Assembly: GCF_003417465.1 (NCBI RefSeq)
Contig: NZ_QVMV01000008.1
Coordinates: 47,073-111,072, forward strand
DNA: 64,000 nt
From: Wenzhouxiangella sp. 15190
GTDB taxonomy: Bacteria > Pseudomonadota > Gammaproteobacteria > Xanthomonadales > Wenzhouxiangellaceae
Direction: 5' to 3'
The position numbers were made by a program, and so were the translations under genes. Positions 1-16,646 of the stretch are shown one piece after another (positions within the stretch are counted from its first letter, which is position 1; each line of letters begins with the position of its first letter). Under the pieces are notes generated by a model. That model ran no database searches. It was given only the letters and a program-made list of their open reading frames with translations, and had not been told where the DNA came from.

Positions 1-1
1 C

Positions 2-2683
2 GTGGACGACGGGTTCGGGCGCGAGATCGATGCGTTCCAGTTCGCCGAGACCGCCGACGGTGAAGTGTTGCTGGCTTCTGATCAGGGGCTGATGCGCCTG
101 GCCGACGATGCCTTCGTGCAATTCTCCGGGGATCCCGAGGATGCGCTGCGCTCGGTTTTCACCCATCGCGACCGGATTTTTGCCGGTGGCTATGGCGTCA
201 TTCATGTCCAGCGCGACGGCGCCTGGCAGTCGATGCCGTTGAAAGGAGAGCTCGAACCCGCGCTGGTCAACGAGTTCATCGATTACGACGGACGTATCTG
301 GGCGGCAACCACGCGCGGCCTGCTGTATCTGGAAGACGATGCCTGGAAGCGCTTCGAAGTGCCCGGGCGGCTCGAGGACCCGGTCATCGAGGCCCTGCAT
401 GCCGACCGCGACGGCAATCTGTGGCTGGGCGCCGCCGGCCGGCTTGTGCGTATCCAGGGTCGCGAACTCATCGAGTCGGTACCTGACGAGGCGCCGTATG
501 CGCACGGCAGCGTGCTCGACATGACCGAGGATCACGAAGGCAATCTGTGGCTGGGGTCTCGCTGGGACGGCCTGGCAAGGCTGTGGAACGGTTGGGTCTT
601 TCGTTACGACAAGCCCGAAGGGCTGCATAACAGCCTGGTCTGGACCGTCGCGCGGGATGCACAAGGCAATGTCTGGACCGGCACGATGGATGGCCTGGCC
701 GTCTATCGGGACGGGCGATTCGAACAGCTCACGGCGGGCAGCGAACAGCCGCATCCGCATGCCTACTCCGTGTTGCCGGAGGAAGACCGCGTCTGGGTGG
801 GCACGCGGACCGGGTTGTACTGGTGGAACCGCGCGGAGGGCCGGATCGACAAGCCGCCGGCATTCAGCCCGCTCGACAGTGCGCAGGTCAACGGCATCAT
901 TCGTTTCCGGGGAGACTACTGGTTGGCCACCACCGAGGGCGTGTGGCGCTGGGACGGCGAGCGCATGCACCGGATGGCGCCCAGCGGCGACCTGGGCGGG
1001 CGCGACGTTCGCCTGCTCTACAAGACGGAGGATGGCACGTTACTGGTGGGAACGCGGCGCGGCCTGCTCTACTGGCAGGGCGATCGATTCGAGCGGGTCG
1101 AGGGCGTGGCAAGCGAACGGGACGTCACGGCGATCATGGAGCTGTCCGACGGGCGCCTGGCTGCGGGAACGCTCGACGAAAAACTCTACATCGGCCGGGG
1201 TTCGACCTGGCATGAGTTCGGCGTCGAAGACGGGTTGCCGGTTAACAGTCCCTTTGCTTTCGGCGAAGCCGATGGTCGACTCTGGGTGGCGGGTATTCGG
1301 GGTATCTACGAACTGCCGCTCGATTCCATCCAGTCGTATCTTGATGGCGAGATCGAGGCCCTGCCCGGACGCATGGTCCTGCACGAGCGTGGCGATGTAA
1401 CCGGGGCCCAGAAGGGTTACTGCTGCAACGGTGCGGGCAATGCCAAGGGTTTCATGCACGAAGGCGAGTTCTGGTTGCCCACGCGTGGCGGCATCGTCCA
1501 TCTGGTGCCCGAGCGAATCAAGAGAAATGCAGCGCCGCCCCGCGTCCATGTCGACCGCATCCGGATCGATGCTCAGTGGCGAGAGCTCGAGCCCGGAACG
1601 TCTCTCGACCTGCCGGCCGACAAGCGCGACCTGGCGTTCGGTTTTGCCGTGATGAGCTACCAGGATCCGACCAGCGTGCGAGTCGAGTATCGCCTGGAGG
1701 GGTTCCGTGATGAATGGCAGAAACTGGACGAGCCGATGCAGCGCCAGGCTTTTTACACCAACCTGCCGTCCGGTCGGTATTCGCTGCAGCTGCGTGCCAG
1801 CAACAATGCGGGGATCTGGGTGGAAAAGCCGGCATCACTCGAATTTCGCATTCAACCGTATCTCTGGGAAACCGTCTGGTTCCAGATCTTCCTGCTGATC
1901 GTCTTGTTGATGTTGATCTGGCTGGGTTTCAACTATCGTCTCCGGAGCATGCAACGGCGGCAGCGCATGCTGGAGACGACCGTTGCCGAGCGAACCGATG
2001 AATTGCGCGTGGCCAACGAGCATCTCCGCGACTACAGCGCCCGGCTGGAGACGGCGAGCATGACCGATCCGCTCACCGGCTTGTGGAACAGGCGTTACCT
2101 GGCTTCGCAACTACCTGCCGATCTGGCGCATTTCCATCGTGAACTCTCGAAGCCGGAGATGGGCCGATCGGTGATGACATTCGCCGTCATCGATATCGAC
2201 CACTTCAAGGAAGTCAACGACCGTTACGGACACGACGCCGGCGACGAGGTGTTGCGGCAATTCTCACGACTGCTCGTGCAGTTGGTGCGCACCGGTGACT
2301 ACGTGGTGCGCTGGGGCGGTGAGGAATTCCTGATCGTCTTTCGGCCCATGTTCGCCGGCGAAGTCAACCGCGTGGCCGCTCGACTCATCGAGGAAATTCG
2401 CGGCTACGAATTCCTGCTCGACAGCGGCACGGTCGTCCGATTGACGGCCTCGATGGGCGTGGCCGAGTATCCGCCCTTCCGTGATCATCCCTCGGCGCTG
2501 AGCTGGAGCCAGACCGTCACGCTGGCCGACAAGGCGTTGCTGGATATCAAGCAGGATGGCCGTGACGGCTGGTGCCGCGTGCGACCTACCTCCTGGGTGG
2601 AGCCGGTCACGCTGCGTGAGCATCTGGACCAGCCACTACGGGATTTGCTCGAGGCCGAGGAGATTTCGGTCGAGCGGGGGTAG
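2..2683 (+). CDS. Beta-propeller sensor diguanylate cyclase (5' partial)
   Basis: The frame is open to the left edge, so the true start and probably a signal peptide lie outside; the GTG at base 2 is not taken as the start. About 510 visible residues form Reg_prop-type propeller repeats with recurring NLWLG/NVWTG words. A Y_Y_Y-like domain (about 545-610), one membrane segment (about 620-645), a short coiled coil and a GGDEF domain follow. The active-site loop reads GGEEF at residues 772-776, and RTGD at 763-766 is an RxxD inhibitory site at the usual spacing. The family makes cyclic di-GMP from two GTP in the cytoplasm, gated by a periplasmic propeller whose ligand is unknown. Signature residues look intact, so activity is expected. 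Two HD-GYP proteins lie about 35 kb downstream. Confidence 0.9.
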   Translation: MDDGFGREIDAFQFAETADGEVLLASDQGLMRLADDAFVQFSGDPEDALRSVFTHRDRIFAGGYGVIHVQRDGAWQSMPLKGELEPALVNEFIDYDGRIWAATTRGLLYLEDDAWKRFEVPGRLEDPVIEALHADRDGNLWLGAAGRLVRIQGRELIESVPDEAPYAHGSVLDMTEDHEGNLWLGSRWDGLARLWNGWVFRYDKPEGLHNSLVWTVARDAQGNVWTGTMDGLAVYRDGRFEQLTAGSEQPHPHAYSVLPEEDRVWVGTRTGLYWWNRAEGRIDKPPAFSPLDSAQVNGIIRFRGDYWLATTEGVWRWDGERMHRMAPSGDLGGRDVRLLYKTEDGTLLVGTRRGLLYWQGDRFERVEGVASERDVTAIMELSDGRLAAGTLDEKLYIGRGSTWHEFGVEDGLPVNSPFAFGEADGRLWVAGIRGIYELPLDSIQSYLDGEIEALPGRMVLHERGDVTGAQKGYCCNGAGNAKGFMHEGEFWLPTRGGIVHLVPERIKRNAAPPRVHVDRIRIDAQWRELEPGTSLDLPADKRDLAFGFAVMSYQDPTSVRVEYRLEGFRDEWQKLDEPMQRQAFYTNLPSGRYSLQLRASNNAGIWVEKPASLEFRIQPYLWETVWFQIFLLIVLLMLIWLGFNYRLRSMQRRQRMLETTVAERTDELRVANEHLRDYSARLETASMTDPLTGLWNRRYLASQLPADLAHFHRELSKPEMGRSVMTFAVIDIDHFKEVNDRYGHDAGDEVLRQFSRLLVQLVRTGDYVVRWGGEEFLIVFRPMFAGEVNRVAARLIEEIRGYEFLLDSGTVVRLTASMGVAEYPPFRDHPSALSWSQTVTLADKALLDIKQDGRDGWCRVRPTSWVEPVTLREHLDQPLRDLLEAEEISVERG

Positions 2684-2847
2684 CCTGGCCGCTGGCGCGG
2701 CGCTGACTTGTTTGCTTGTTCGCTGGTTGATTCAGCCTGCATGCGATTGTGATTGCGGTTTCAGGTTTCAGGGGAAACAACGGGTTCCGGTTTACGGTTT
2801 CCGGACCACAGACCACAGACCACAGAAGCCGAAACCCGCGGGCCAAT
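2684..2847. repeat. Mosaic of short intergenic repeat words
   Basis: The spacer between two convergent genes holds a half-copy of the cttgtttgcttgttcgctgg word family (about 2707-2730), which is also found at 6.5 and 7.9 kb. A double ggtttca lies near 2757-2770. Three tandem copies of the 7-mer accacag occupy 2805-2825. No ORF or clear terminator is seen. Confidence 0.6.
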
Positions 2848-6477
<3,630 letters not shown>

Positions 6478-6500
6478 GGGGGTGACTTTAGCAGGGGTTC

Positions 6501-6632
6501 TGTTGGCTGGTTGGCTTGTTAGCTTGTTGGCTGGTTCGGCAACTGCTGAACTTGCGGGGCGGCTACGCCGCGAAGAGATCGCGAGTAACCGACACTATTG
6601 CCGAACCAGCGAACCAGCGAACCAGCGAACCA
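6501..6632. repeat. Inverted repeat element, GGTTCGGCAA family, copy 1
   Basis: The left arm (6501-6542) is made of ttggctggt/ttggcttgtt words ending in ggttcggcaa. The right arm (6598-6632) starts ttgccgaaccagc and continues as tandem gaaccagc units. A GC-rich core, gcggggcggctacgccgcg, lies between them. A second copy with the same arms and a related core is at 7906-8046. The structure is a long intergenic hairpin on the promoter side of the oxoprolinase gene. Confidence 0.8.
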
Positions 6633-6659
6633 CTCGTCCGTCGTAGGTGTAAACGATCC

Positions 6660-7238
6660 TTACGGTCGGTGCCTAGACTCGCCGGTAGTGGCCCCGGCCG
6701 CGATGAGGTGGGCGGTGCGAATGGGTTCCGGCAGTTTGCTGTTGTGACTGAAGCGGTCCAGCACGGCCCGTGCCTGGCCGGGATCGAGGCCGGCGCGCTG
6801 AATCCGGAGCCCCCCGGCCGGTTCCATCGGTCCGGCCTTTTCGATCAGGCGCCATTTCCTGCGTCCGCCGGGAACCCTTTCCAGCAGCGCCCGACGGATG
6901 CTTTCCATGTCGGGTGGACGGCGGGCGACCACCAGCACCGGCAAGTCGAGCCTGCGGTTGAGCGCATGGATGTCGACCACATTGAACCCCGCCAGGGCGA
7001 TGCCCTGCAGCAGCACCACGCCGAGGTGGGTCCGGAACCGGCTGTCGTCGATCATGGTCGCGATGCGGTCGGTCGCGTTGATACCGTCGCGGCGGACTTT
7101 CGAACTGAGTACGCCTTCGAGCCGGTCGCCCGCGAAGATTGCACCGATGACGGTCACATCGCCTCGATGGCTGCGGGAAAACGGCGCGTCGTCGATGCCG
7201 ATGGCGTGGCTCAGGTTTCGGCGGGGATGCGCGTCCAT
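6660..7238 (-). CDS. DUF99 family protein (UPF0215, endonuclease V-like fold)
   Basis: The 192-residue protein has the DUF99 signature: GIDDAPF at residues 14-20, then a V-x-G-x-x-x-x-G-x-x-LEGVL segment, DG-x-NATD, a VVLLQGIALAGFNVVDI core and a PVLVVARRPPD strand. DUF99 is distantly related to endonuclease V, but no substrate is established. The ATG at 7238 is chosen because it lies 4 nt after the phosphatase stop; an in-frame ATG at 7286 would instead overlap that gene. The two genes probably form one transcript. The family is better known from archaea, so a bacterial copy beside a tyrosine phosphatase is noteworthy. Confidence 0.8.
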   Translation of the reverse strand: MDAHPRRNLSHAIGIDDAPFSRSHRGDVTVIGAIFAGDRLEGVLSSKVRRDGINATDRIATMIDDSRFRTHLGVVLLQGIALAGFNVVDIHALNRRLDLPVLVVARRPPDMESIRRALLERVPGGRRKWRLIEKAGPMEPAGGLRIQRAGLDPGQARAVLDRFSHNSKLPEPIRTAHLIAAGATTGESRHRP

Positions 7239-7242
7239 CCAG

Positions 7243-7884
7243 TTACCCGAGAAGTCTTGCGGCTCGCCCTCGGTCGAGCCGGTCATTATCGTCCAGGATC
7301 GGGTCGAGACCCGCTTGTTCGACAAAGTCGGCGAGCTGTTCGTGGACTTTTTCGGGCGTCAGAATCGATGACGGGCGATAGTGTTCGACGAAGGCTTCCT
7401 GTTCGGGCGTCTCCGCGGCATGGACATTGTGAACGGCGCGCACGTGGTCGATGGCTTTTCGGCCGTCACCGAATCCGGCGTCGACCAGGCACATCGCCGC
7501 CACCGTTCCCGTGCGTCCGACACCGGCCAGGCAGTGGATCGCCACGTTGTCACCTTCCGCCAGCAGGGCGGCGATGACCAGGCGGGTGAATTGCCAGCGA
7601 TCCATCCAGCGATTGCCCGGAATGTCGCCGTCGCGGATGGGCAGGTGGAGCCAGAGCGGAAATCGTTCGCGTAACCGTGCCGGCAGGTCGTCGAGCCCCA
7701 GCGTTTCGAGTTCCCGTGATTCCATCAATGTGACCACGGTGGCCGCCGGCCATTTTGCCAGCGCGTCGAGCCCGGAATCCGGCTCGGGCCGACCGAGGAA
7801 GGCACCGCTACCGCCCGGGCAGCCGCAAAGGCCCAGTCGGCCATTGTGCAGAGGTATTGGAGTGATGGGGTGCTTGGACAACAT
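7243..7884 (-). CDS. Dual-specificity/tyrosine phosphatase-like protein
   Basis: The protein has 213 residues from the ATG at 7884. The phosphatase loop HCLAGVGRTG fits HCx5R(T), with H117, nucleophile C118 and R124. Asp85/Asp87 in RDGDIP are candidates for the general acid. The fold resembles CDKN3-like and other atypical dual-specificity phosphatases, which hydrolyse phosphotyrosine or related phosphoesters in the cytosol. An upstream extension to 7947 is open but consists of translated repeat-element sequence, so the shorter start is preferred. The gene is followed directly by the DUF99 gene. Confidence 0.8.
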   Translation of the reverse strand: MLSKHPITPIPLHNGRLGLCGCPGGSGAFLGRPEPDSGLDALAKWPAATVVTLMESRELETLGLDDLPARLRERFPLWLHLPIRDGDIPGNRWMDRWQFTRLVIAALLAEGDNVAIHCLAGVGRTGTVAAMCLVDAGFGDGRKAIDHVRAVHNVHAAETPEQEAFVEHYRPSSILTPEKVHEQLADFVEQAGLDPILDDNDRLDRGRAARLLG

Positions 7885-7905
7885 GAGGGCAATTTTACGG
7901 AACAC

Positions 7906-8046
7906 TGTTGGCTGGTTGGCTTGTTTGCTTGTTATCTGGTTCGGCAACCGGCCGTTTTTGCGGGGCGGCTTCGCCGCGGCAGGATGGCGGGCCGCCGATA
8001 CTTTGCCGAACCAGCGAACCAGCGAACCAGCGAACCAGCGAACCAG
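7906..8046. repeat. Inverted repeat element, GGTTCGGCAA family, copy 2
   Basis: This element is the counterpart of the one at 6501-6632. Its left arm is at 7906-7947, the core gcggggcggcttcgccgcg is near 7960-7978, and the right arm with five gaaccagc-type units is at 8003-8046. It lies between the divergently transcribed phosphatase and Lhr-like helicase genes, so it fills much of their shared promoter region. Confidence 0.8.
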
Positions 8047-8095
8047 TTAAGCCTTTTATCACCTTTTGAGAAGACCCCGCGACCATAATGACCGC

Positions 8096-11130
<3,035 letters not shown>

Positions 11131-11134
<4 letters not shown>

Positions 11135-11240
11135 GTCGGCGTTACATCGCCGACGGACGAGGTTAGAGGGCCTCGACACGTGTAGCTGACGTGTGATCTG
11201 GTCCGAAATGTCGTCCGTCGGGGACGTGGCCCCGACCTAC
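11131..11240. repeat. TAGGTCGG inverted repeat element, full copy
   Basis: The left arm gtaggtcgg...cgccgacggacga is at 11131-11160. The right arm, whose reverse complement begins gtaggtcggggccacg, is at 11199-11240. The 42 bases at 11199-11240 are the exact reverse complement of 12625-12666. The element starts at the last codons of the helicase gene and contributes its stop codon. The paired arms could also work as a transcript-end hairpin. Confidence 0.85.
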
Positions 11241-11311
11241 TTTGTCACGCCGCGGCAAACTCCAAGCGGGTATAGTCGGCACCGATAAATCCTGATCACC
11301 GGAGTACCAGA

Positions 11312-12628
11312 ATGCGTTTATTTCTTGCCGTTTTGCTGGCGGCCGCTTCCCTGTCGGTTTCCGCCGCCGAGATCGTCGCCGGGCCGATGCCCGGTCATTC
11401 GACCATGCGCCAGGTCAAGGTCTGGGTGCAGACTGACGAACCGGCCGTCGTGCAGCTTCGCTATCGTTCGGACGACAGCGGCGAGTGGCGGACGAGCCCA
11501 CCCGAGGCCACCGATCCGGAAAAGGCCAACACGGCCACGCTGCGGGCCACCGGGCTGGAACCGGGGCAGACGTATCGCTACGAAATCCTGGTCGAGGACG
11601 AGGCGCAGCCGGCCGAACACACACAGCGTTTCGTCACCCAGCCGTTGTGGCAGTGGCGTGAGGACCCGCCCGACTTCCGCTTTGCGCTGGGCTCCTGTGC
11701 GTATATCAACCAGACCGAGTACGACCGGCCCGGCGAGCCCTATGGCGGCGATTACCGCATCTTCGATGCCATTGCCGACGCCGAGCCGGCTTTCATGCTC
11801 TGGCTGGGCGACAACGCCTACTACCGCGAGGCCGACTGGAACTCGAAGTCGGGCATGTACGCGCGCTTCAGCCACACGCGCGGGCACGATGCCCTGTCGC
11901 GGCTGGTGACCGGCACGCATCACTACGCCACCTGGGACGACCACGACTACGGTCCCAACAACTCCGACCGCGGCTACGCCATGCGCGAGACCGCGCTGGA
12001 AGTGTTCGAAGCCTTCTGGCCCAACCCGGATTTTTCGGCTGCCGGAACGGGCGGCGTCACCAATTACTTCGAGTGGCACGACGTCGGCTTCTTCCTGCTC
12101 GACAACCGCTATTTCCGCCAGGCCAACTACCGCGTCACCGGCGAGCGCACGATCCTGGGTGATGAACAGATCGACTGGCTGATCGATGCGCTCCAGACCA
12201 GCAACGCCAGCTTCAAGTTCGTGGTCATGGGCGGGCAGTTCCTCAACTCGGCCGAGAATGGCGAGACCTACATCAACCTTGCCCCCGGCGAACGGCGCGA
12301 GCTGCTCGATCGCATCGAGGCCGAGCGCATTCCCGGCGTGGTCTTCCTGACCGGCGACCGGCACCACTCGGTGTTGCTGAAGATGGACCGCTACCGTACC
12401 TATCCGCTGCACGAGTGGACGGTATCGCCGCTGACCGCCGGCTCGCACGACCCGGGCGACGAGGCGATGCAGTATGACGTCGACGGCAGCCTCTACACCG
12501 AGCGCAATTTCGGCATGATCGAGGTGACCGGGCCGCGCAATGAGCGGGTGGCCACCCTGACCCTGCACGACAGCGACGGCGAGGAAGTCTGGAGGGAGGA
12601 AATACGCCAGCAGGATCTGCAGCCGTAG
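11312..12628 (+). CDS. PhoD-like alkaline phosphatase family protein
   Basis: The 438-residue protein has a cleavable signal peptide (MRLFLAVLLAAASLSVSAAE) and should be periplasmic or secreted. A fibronectin-like N-terminal domain (about 20-110) precedes a PhoD metallophosphoesterase domain with FALGSCAY, WLGDNAYY, WDDHDYGPNNSD and LTGDRHHS, which carry the metal-binding Asp, Asn and His residues. PhoD enzymes are Ca/Fe-dependent phosphodiesterases or phosphomonoesterases used to obtain phosphate; related proteins act on other esters. No Tat-type twin-arginine motif is seen, although many PhoD enzymes have one. The stop codon is supplied by the repeat at 12625. I find no convincing Pho box upstream. 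Confidence 0.87.
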   Translation: MRLFLAVLLAAASLSVSAAEIVAGPMPGHSTMRQVKVWVQTDEPAVVQLRYRSDDSGEWRTSPPEATDPEKANTATLRATGLEPGQTYRYEILVEDEAQPAEHTQRFVTQPLWQWREDPPDFRFALGSCAYINQTEYDRPGEPYGGDYRIFDAIADAEPAFMLWLGDNAYYREADWNSKSGMYARFSHTRGHDALSRLVTGTHHYATWDDHDYGPNNSDRGYAMRETALEVFEAFWPNPDFSAAGTGGVTNYFEWHDVGFFLLDNRYFRQANYRVTGERTILGDEQIDWLIDALQTSNASFKFVVMGGQFLNSAENGETYINLAPGERRELLDRIEAERIPGVVFLTGDRHHSVLLKMDRYRTYPLHEWTVSPLTAGSHDPGDEAMQYDVDGSLYTERNFGMIEVTGPRNERVATLTLHDSDGEEVWREEIRQQDLQP

Positions 12629-12666
12629 GTCGGGGCCACGTCCCCGACGGACGACATTTCGGACCA
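12625..12666. repeat. TAGGTCGG element, half copy
   Basis: These 42 bases are an exact inverted copy of 11199-11240 and include a local hairpin (gtcgggg...ccccgac). The TAG of the first word is the stop codon of the PhoD-like gene. Sequence beyond 12666 resembles the other copy only loosely. Confidence 0.85.
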
Positions 12667-12724
12667 CACCACGCGTAGCTCATGCGTCTACAGACCCTCC
12701 CACGTCGCCCTAAAAACCAGAAAT

Positions 12725-12800
12725 GAACCACGGAAAACACGGAAAACACGGAAAGATCCTGAGCTTCTCTTTTCCGTGTTTTCCGTGAATTCCGTGGTTC
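12725..12800. repeat. CACGGAA-word inverted repeat
   Basis: The left arm gaaccacggaaaacacgg (12725-12756) is mirrored by the right arm ending tccgtgaattccgtggttc (12770-12800), leaving a short loop. This is one of five copies of this word family in the window. Confidence 0.8.
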
Positions 12801-12911
12801 CATATTGACGCTCAGGCCGAGCCTCGTTCAGGTTGTCGTTCAGCCTGACTTCAGCCAGGTCGGGGTACAAAGGGCCCGTAGCGGCGAGATGTGCCGCAAG
12901 GAGGCAACGAC

Positions 12912-14699
12912 ATGAAAACCCTGACGACGCTGGTTCTTTCCGCCCTGTTGACCATCGGTTGCAGCATGACCGGCCAGGTCCAGGCCGAAGACGACTACTT
13001 CAGCCAGGCCGAGCTCGATTCGATGCTCGCACCCGTGGCGCTGTACCCCGACAGCGTGCTCTCGCACGTGCTGATCGCGGCGACCTATCCGCTGGAAGTG
13101 ATCCAGGCGGCCCGCTGGTCGCGCGAGCATCCGGGCTTGCGCGGCGAGGATGCCGTGGCCGCTGTCGAGCGCCGGAATTGGGATCCCAGCGTGAAGGCGC
13201 TGGTCGCCTTTCCCGAGCTCCTCGGGCGCATGGACGAGGACCTGGACTGGACCCAGAATCTGGGCGACGCCTTCCTGGTGCAGGAAGAGGACGTGATTGC
13301 CTCGATCCAGTACTTGCGCTCGGAGGCCTACTCGCAGGGCCATCTCAAGAGCAACGACCGCGTCAAGGTGGTGCGGGAGAAGGAATACATCTACATCGAG
13401 CCGGCGCGCACCCGCGTGGTCTACGTGCCGTACTACGACCCGCGCGTGATCTATTCCAGCTGGCGCTGGTCGAGCCATCCGCCGAGGTATTGGCACCGTC
13501 CCAGCGGTTTCAGCGTGAGCATGAACTTCCACTGGGGCCGTCCGTACCACATTCGGCCGAACTTCTACTTCAGTTCCTTCCACTGGGCGCAGCGCCGGGT
13601 CGTGGTGGTCAATCACCATCATCACTACTATCGTGACCACGGTTTCCGTTCCGGCCGCGATGTCGCCCGCTTCAAGCAAGCGCGTCACTGGAAGCACGAT
13701 CCCACGCACCGTCGCGGCGTGAGCTATCGCGGCCGGGTTGAGAAGGCTCGTTTCGTCGATAGCAATCGCCCGGTCTCGGCGCGCCAGAATGCGAGCGTGT
13801 CACGCTCGGCGGCGCGTTCCGATCGGCGTGAATGGGCGGCAGAGCGCCGATCCGGCATGAAGTTCGATCGCCAGGCTCAGTCGCGTTCGAGCGCCACTTC
13901 ACGATCGGATCGTGTTTCCGAATCGCGCAGTCAGAACCGGAGCGGATCTCGTGCCGCGTCCCGCGGCAAGACCGAGGAGCGCCTGGCCGGCCGCCGTTCC
14001 GATCGTGCAACGCTCAGCAGCGGGCGTGATCGTTCGGTCACGGGCCGGGCACCTGCCCGCAAGGACTCGAGCAGCAGCCGGGCATCCGACTCGACGCGAT
14101 CGTCGGCAAGTCGGGCGAGCCGCACCGCCGAGTCGCTGCGCAGCAGCTCGAGGTCGTCGGGTTCGACGAGCAGCCGGTCGCGCAGCACTGAGCGCTCGTC
14201 CGGCCTGTCCAGCAGCCGATCGTCGGGACGTTCCGCTTCCGGGCGAACGAGCCGGTCGGACAAGTCGGACAAGAAGCGCTCGTCCGTGTCGATTCCGCGT
14301 GATCTGACCGTCCGCTCCAGCAAGGGACGGGATCGCAGCTCGGCACCGTCGCGAAGCACCCGTTCCCCGGCGCCGTCACGCGGGGCCAGCATCGGGCGCA
14401 GTTCGGCTCCGAGCCGGGAGTCGGCACCGAGTCGAAGCCGCTCGAGCAGCCGTAGTTCGGCCTCGTCGCGCTCGACGCCAAGCGTTCGATCGTCCGCGCC
14501 CAGTCGCAGCTCGAAAGCCTCGGCGCCGAGTCGCGACAGCCGGTCTTCGGCTCCGAGCCGATCCTCGAAGTCTTCGGCGCCCTCGCGCAGCAGCCGCAGT
14601 GCGAGTTCGCGCTCATCGCGCAGTGCGACCCAGAGCCGATCGCGCGGCGGTGATTCGCGGCGCGGCGGGCGTGGCGACGGTGATGAAGAACGGCGGTAG
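12912..14699 (+). CDS. DUF3300 lipoprotein with long Ser/Arg-rich tail
   Basis: The 595-residue protein starts at 12912 behind a strong AAGGAGG (12898-12904), 7 nt upstream. The N-terminus has a lipobox-like LLTIGCS, so export and lipidation are likely. Residues of about 30-230 match DUF3300: LAPVALYPDSVLSHVLIAATYP, then a Tyr-rich VVYVPYYDPRVIYSSWRW stretch. After a His-rich segment the last 350 or so residues are almost only Ser, Arg, Ala, Pro, Gly and Asp, with recurring SSAPSRSS-like units. DUF3300 has no established function. The basic tail could bind anionic envelope polymers or nucleic acid. The domain call is confident; the role is unknown. Confidence 0.8.
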   Translation: MKTLTTLVLSALLTIGCSMTGQVQAEDDYFSQAELDSMLAPVALYPDSVLSHVLIAATYPLEVIQAARWSREHPGLRGEDAVAAVERRNWDPSVKALVAFPELLGRMDEDLDWTQNLGDAFLVQEEDVIASIQYLRSEAYSQGHLKSNDRVKVVREKEYIYIEPARTRVVYVPYYDPRVIYSSWRWSSHPPRYWHRPSGFSVSMNFHWGRPYHIRPNFYFSSFHWAQRRVVVVNHHHHYYRDHGFRSGRDVARFKQARHWKHDPTHRRGVSYRGRVEKARFVDSNRPVSARQNASVSRSAARSDRREWAAERRSGMKFDRQAQSRSSATSRSDRVSESRSQNRSGSRAASRGKTEERLAGRRSDRATLSSGRDRSVTGRAPARKDSSSSRASDSTRSSASRASRTAESLRSSSRSSGSTSSRSRSTERSSGLSSSRSSGRSASGRTSRSDKSDKKRSSVSIPRDLTVRSSKGRDRSSAPSRSTRSPAPSRGASIGRSSAPSRESAPSRSRSSSRSSASSRSTPSVRSSAPSRSSKASAPSRDSRSSAPSRSSKSSAPSRSSRSASSRSSRSATQSRSRGGDSRRGGRGDGDEERR

Positions 14700-14707
14700 G
14701 ATCCTTT

Positions 14708-14758
<51 letters not shown>

Positions 14759-14832
14759 CGGCATCGTCCGGGCGTTGCTGGGCGGCTTCGCCGCGTTGGT
14801 GGATCGAAGGCAACGCCGACCTACAATCTTGT

Positions 14833-14880
14833 CCGTAACCCGTAACCCGTAACCCGTAACCCGTAACCCGTAACCCGTAA
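14833..14880. repeat. Tandem 7-mer CCGTAAC array
   Basis: Nearly seven copies of CCGTAAC end 23 nt before the stop codon of the ABC permease. The region between the two arrays contains the GC hairpin core and a fragment of the TAGGTCGG repeat (gccgacctac, about 14816-14825). Unlike the other elements, the two flanking arrays are not complementary to each other. Confidence 0.9.
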
Positions 14881-14903
14881 AACGTCGCGGCAGCGGCCAG
14901 CCC

Positions 14904-15676
14904 TTACGTCTTGAGCCGGTGGCCGGTCCTTACGATCCAGGAAACGATGCCCAGGCATATGACGATAAAGCCGATAAGCGAGGCCAGGCTGACCCAGACG
15001 CTGACGTCGCCGCTGCCGAAGAAGAAGTAGCGAAAGCCCGAGACGATATAGATGATGGGGTTGAACAGGCTGATCGTCTGCCAGATTTCCGGCAGCATGT
15101 CGATGGAATAGAACACCCCGCCCAGGAAGGTCAGCGGCGTGACCACCAGCATGGGGATGAACTGCAACGCCTCGAAGCCCTCGGCCCAGATGCCGATGAT
15201 GAAGCCGGCCAGGCTGAAGGCAAACGCCACCATCACCAGATAGGCCAGCATCCACACCGGCTGACCGATATGTAGGTCGACGAACAGCTGGGCCGTGGCC
15301 AGGATGATCAGGCCCAGCAGCACCGACTTGGTGGCGGCCGCACCGACATAGGCCAGGACCAGCTCCGTGGTTGATACGGGGGCGGAGAGAATTTCGTAGA
15401 TGGTGCCGGAAAAGCGCGGCATGTAGATGCCGAACGAGGCGTTGTTGAGACTCTGCGTGAACACGGTCAGCAGGATCAGCCCCGGCACAATGAAGGCGCC
15501 GTAATTGACCTGGTCGATGTCGCCGATCCTCGAGCCGATGGCCGAGCCGAAGACGATGAAGTAAAGCACCGTAGTCAGTATGGGCGTGGCCAGGCTCTGC
15601 CAGAGCGTGCGCTTGAAGCGCGCCATCTCGAACTTGTAGATGGCCCAGGTGCCGCGCAGGTTGAGCATCGGCGCAG

Positions 15677-15680
<4 letters not shown>
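14904..15680 (-). CDS. ABC-2 type transporter permease (YadH-like)
   Basis: The 258-residue protein has six or so hydrophobic segments and the ABC-2 membrane fold. The start [24 protein letters not shown] is followed by the first membrane helix, and [21 protein letters not shown] is the conserved cytoplasmic stretch of the YadH/NodJ group. It should form the inner-membrane channel of an exporter with the ATPase encoded just upstream, whose gene it overlaps by 4 nt (ATGA). The substrate is unknown; relatives export polysaccharides, drugs or lipids. Confidence 0.87.
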
Positions 15681-16624
<944 letters not shown>

Positions 16625-16646
16625 GTCGTGATCGATTCGATGAATA

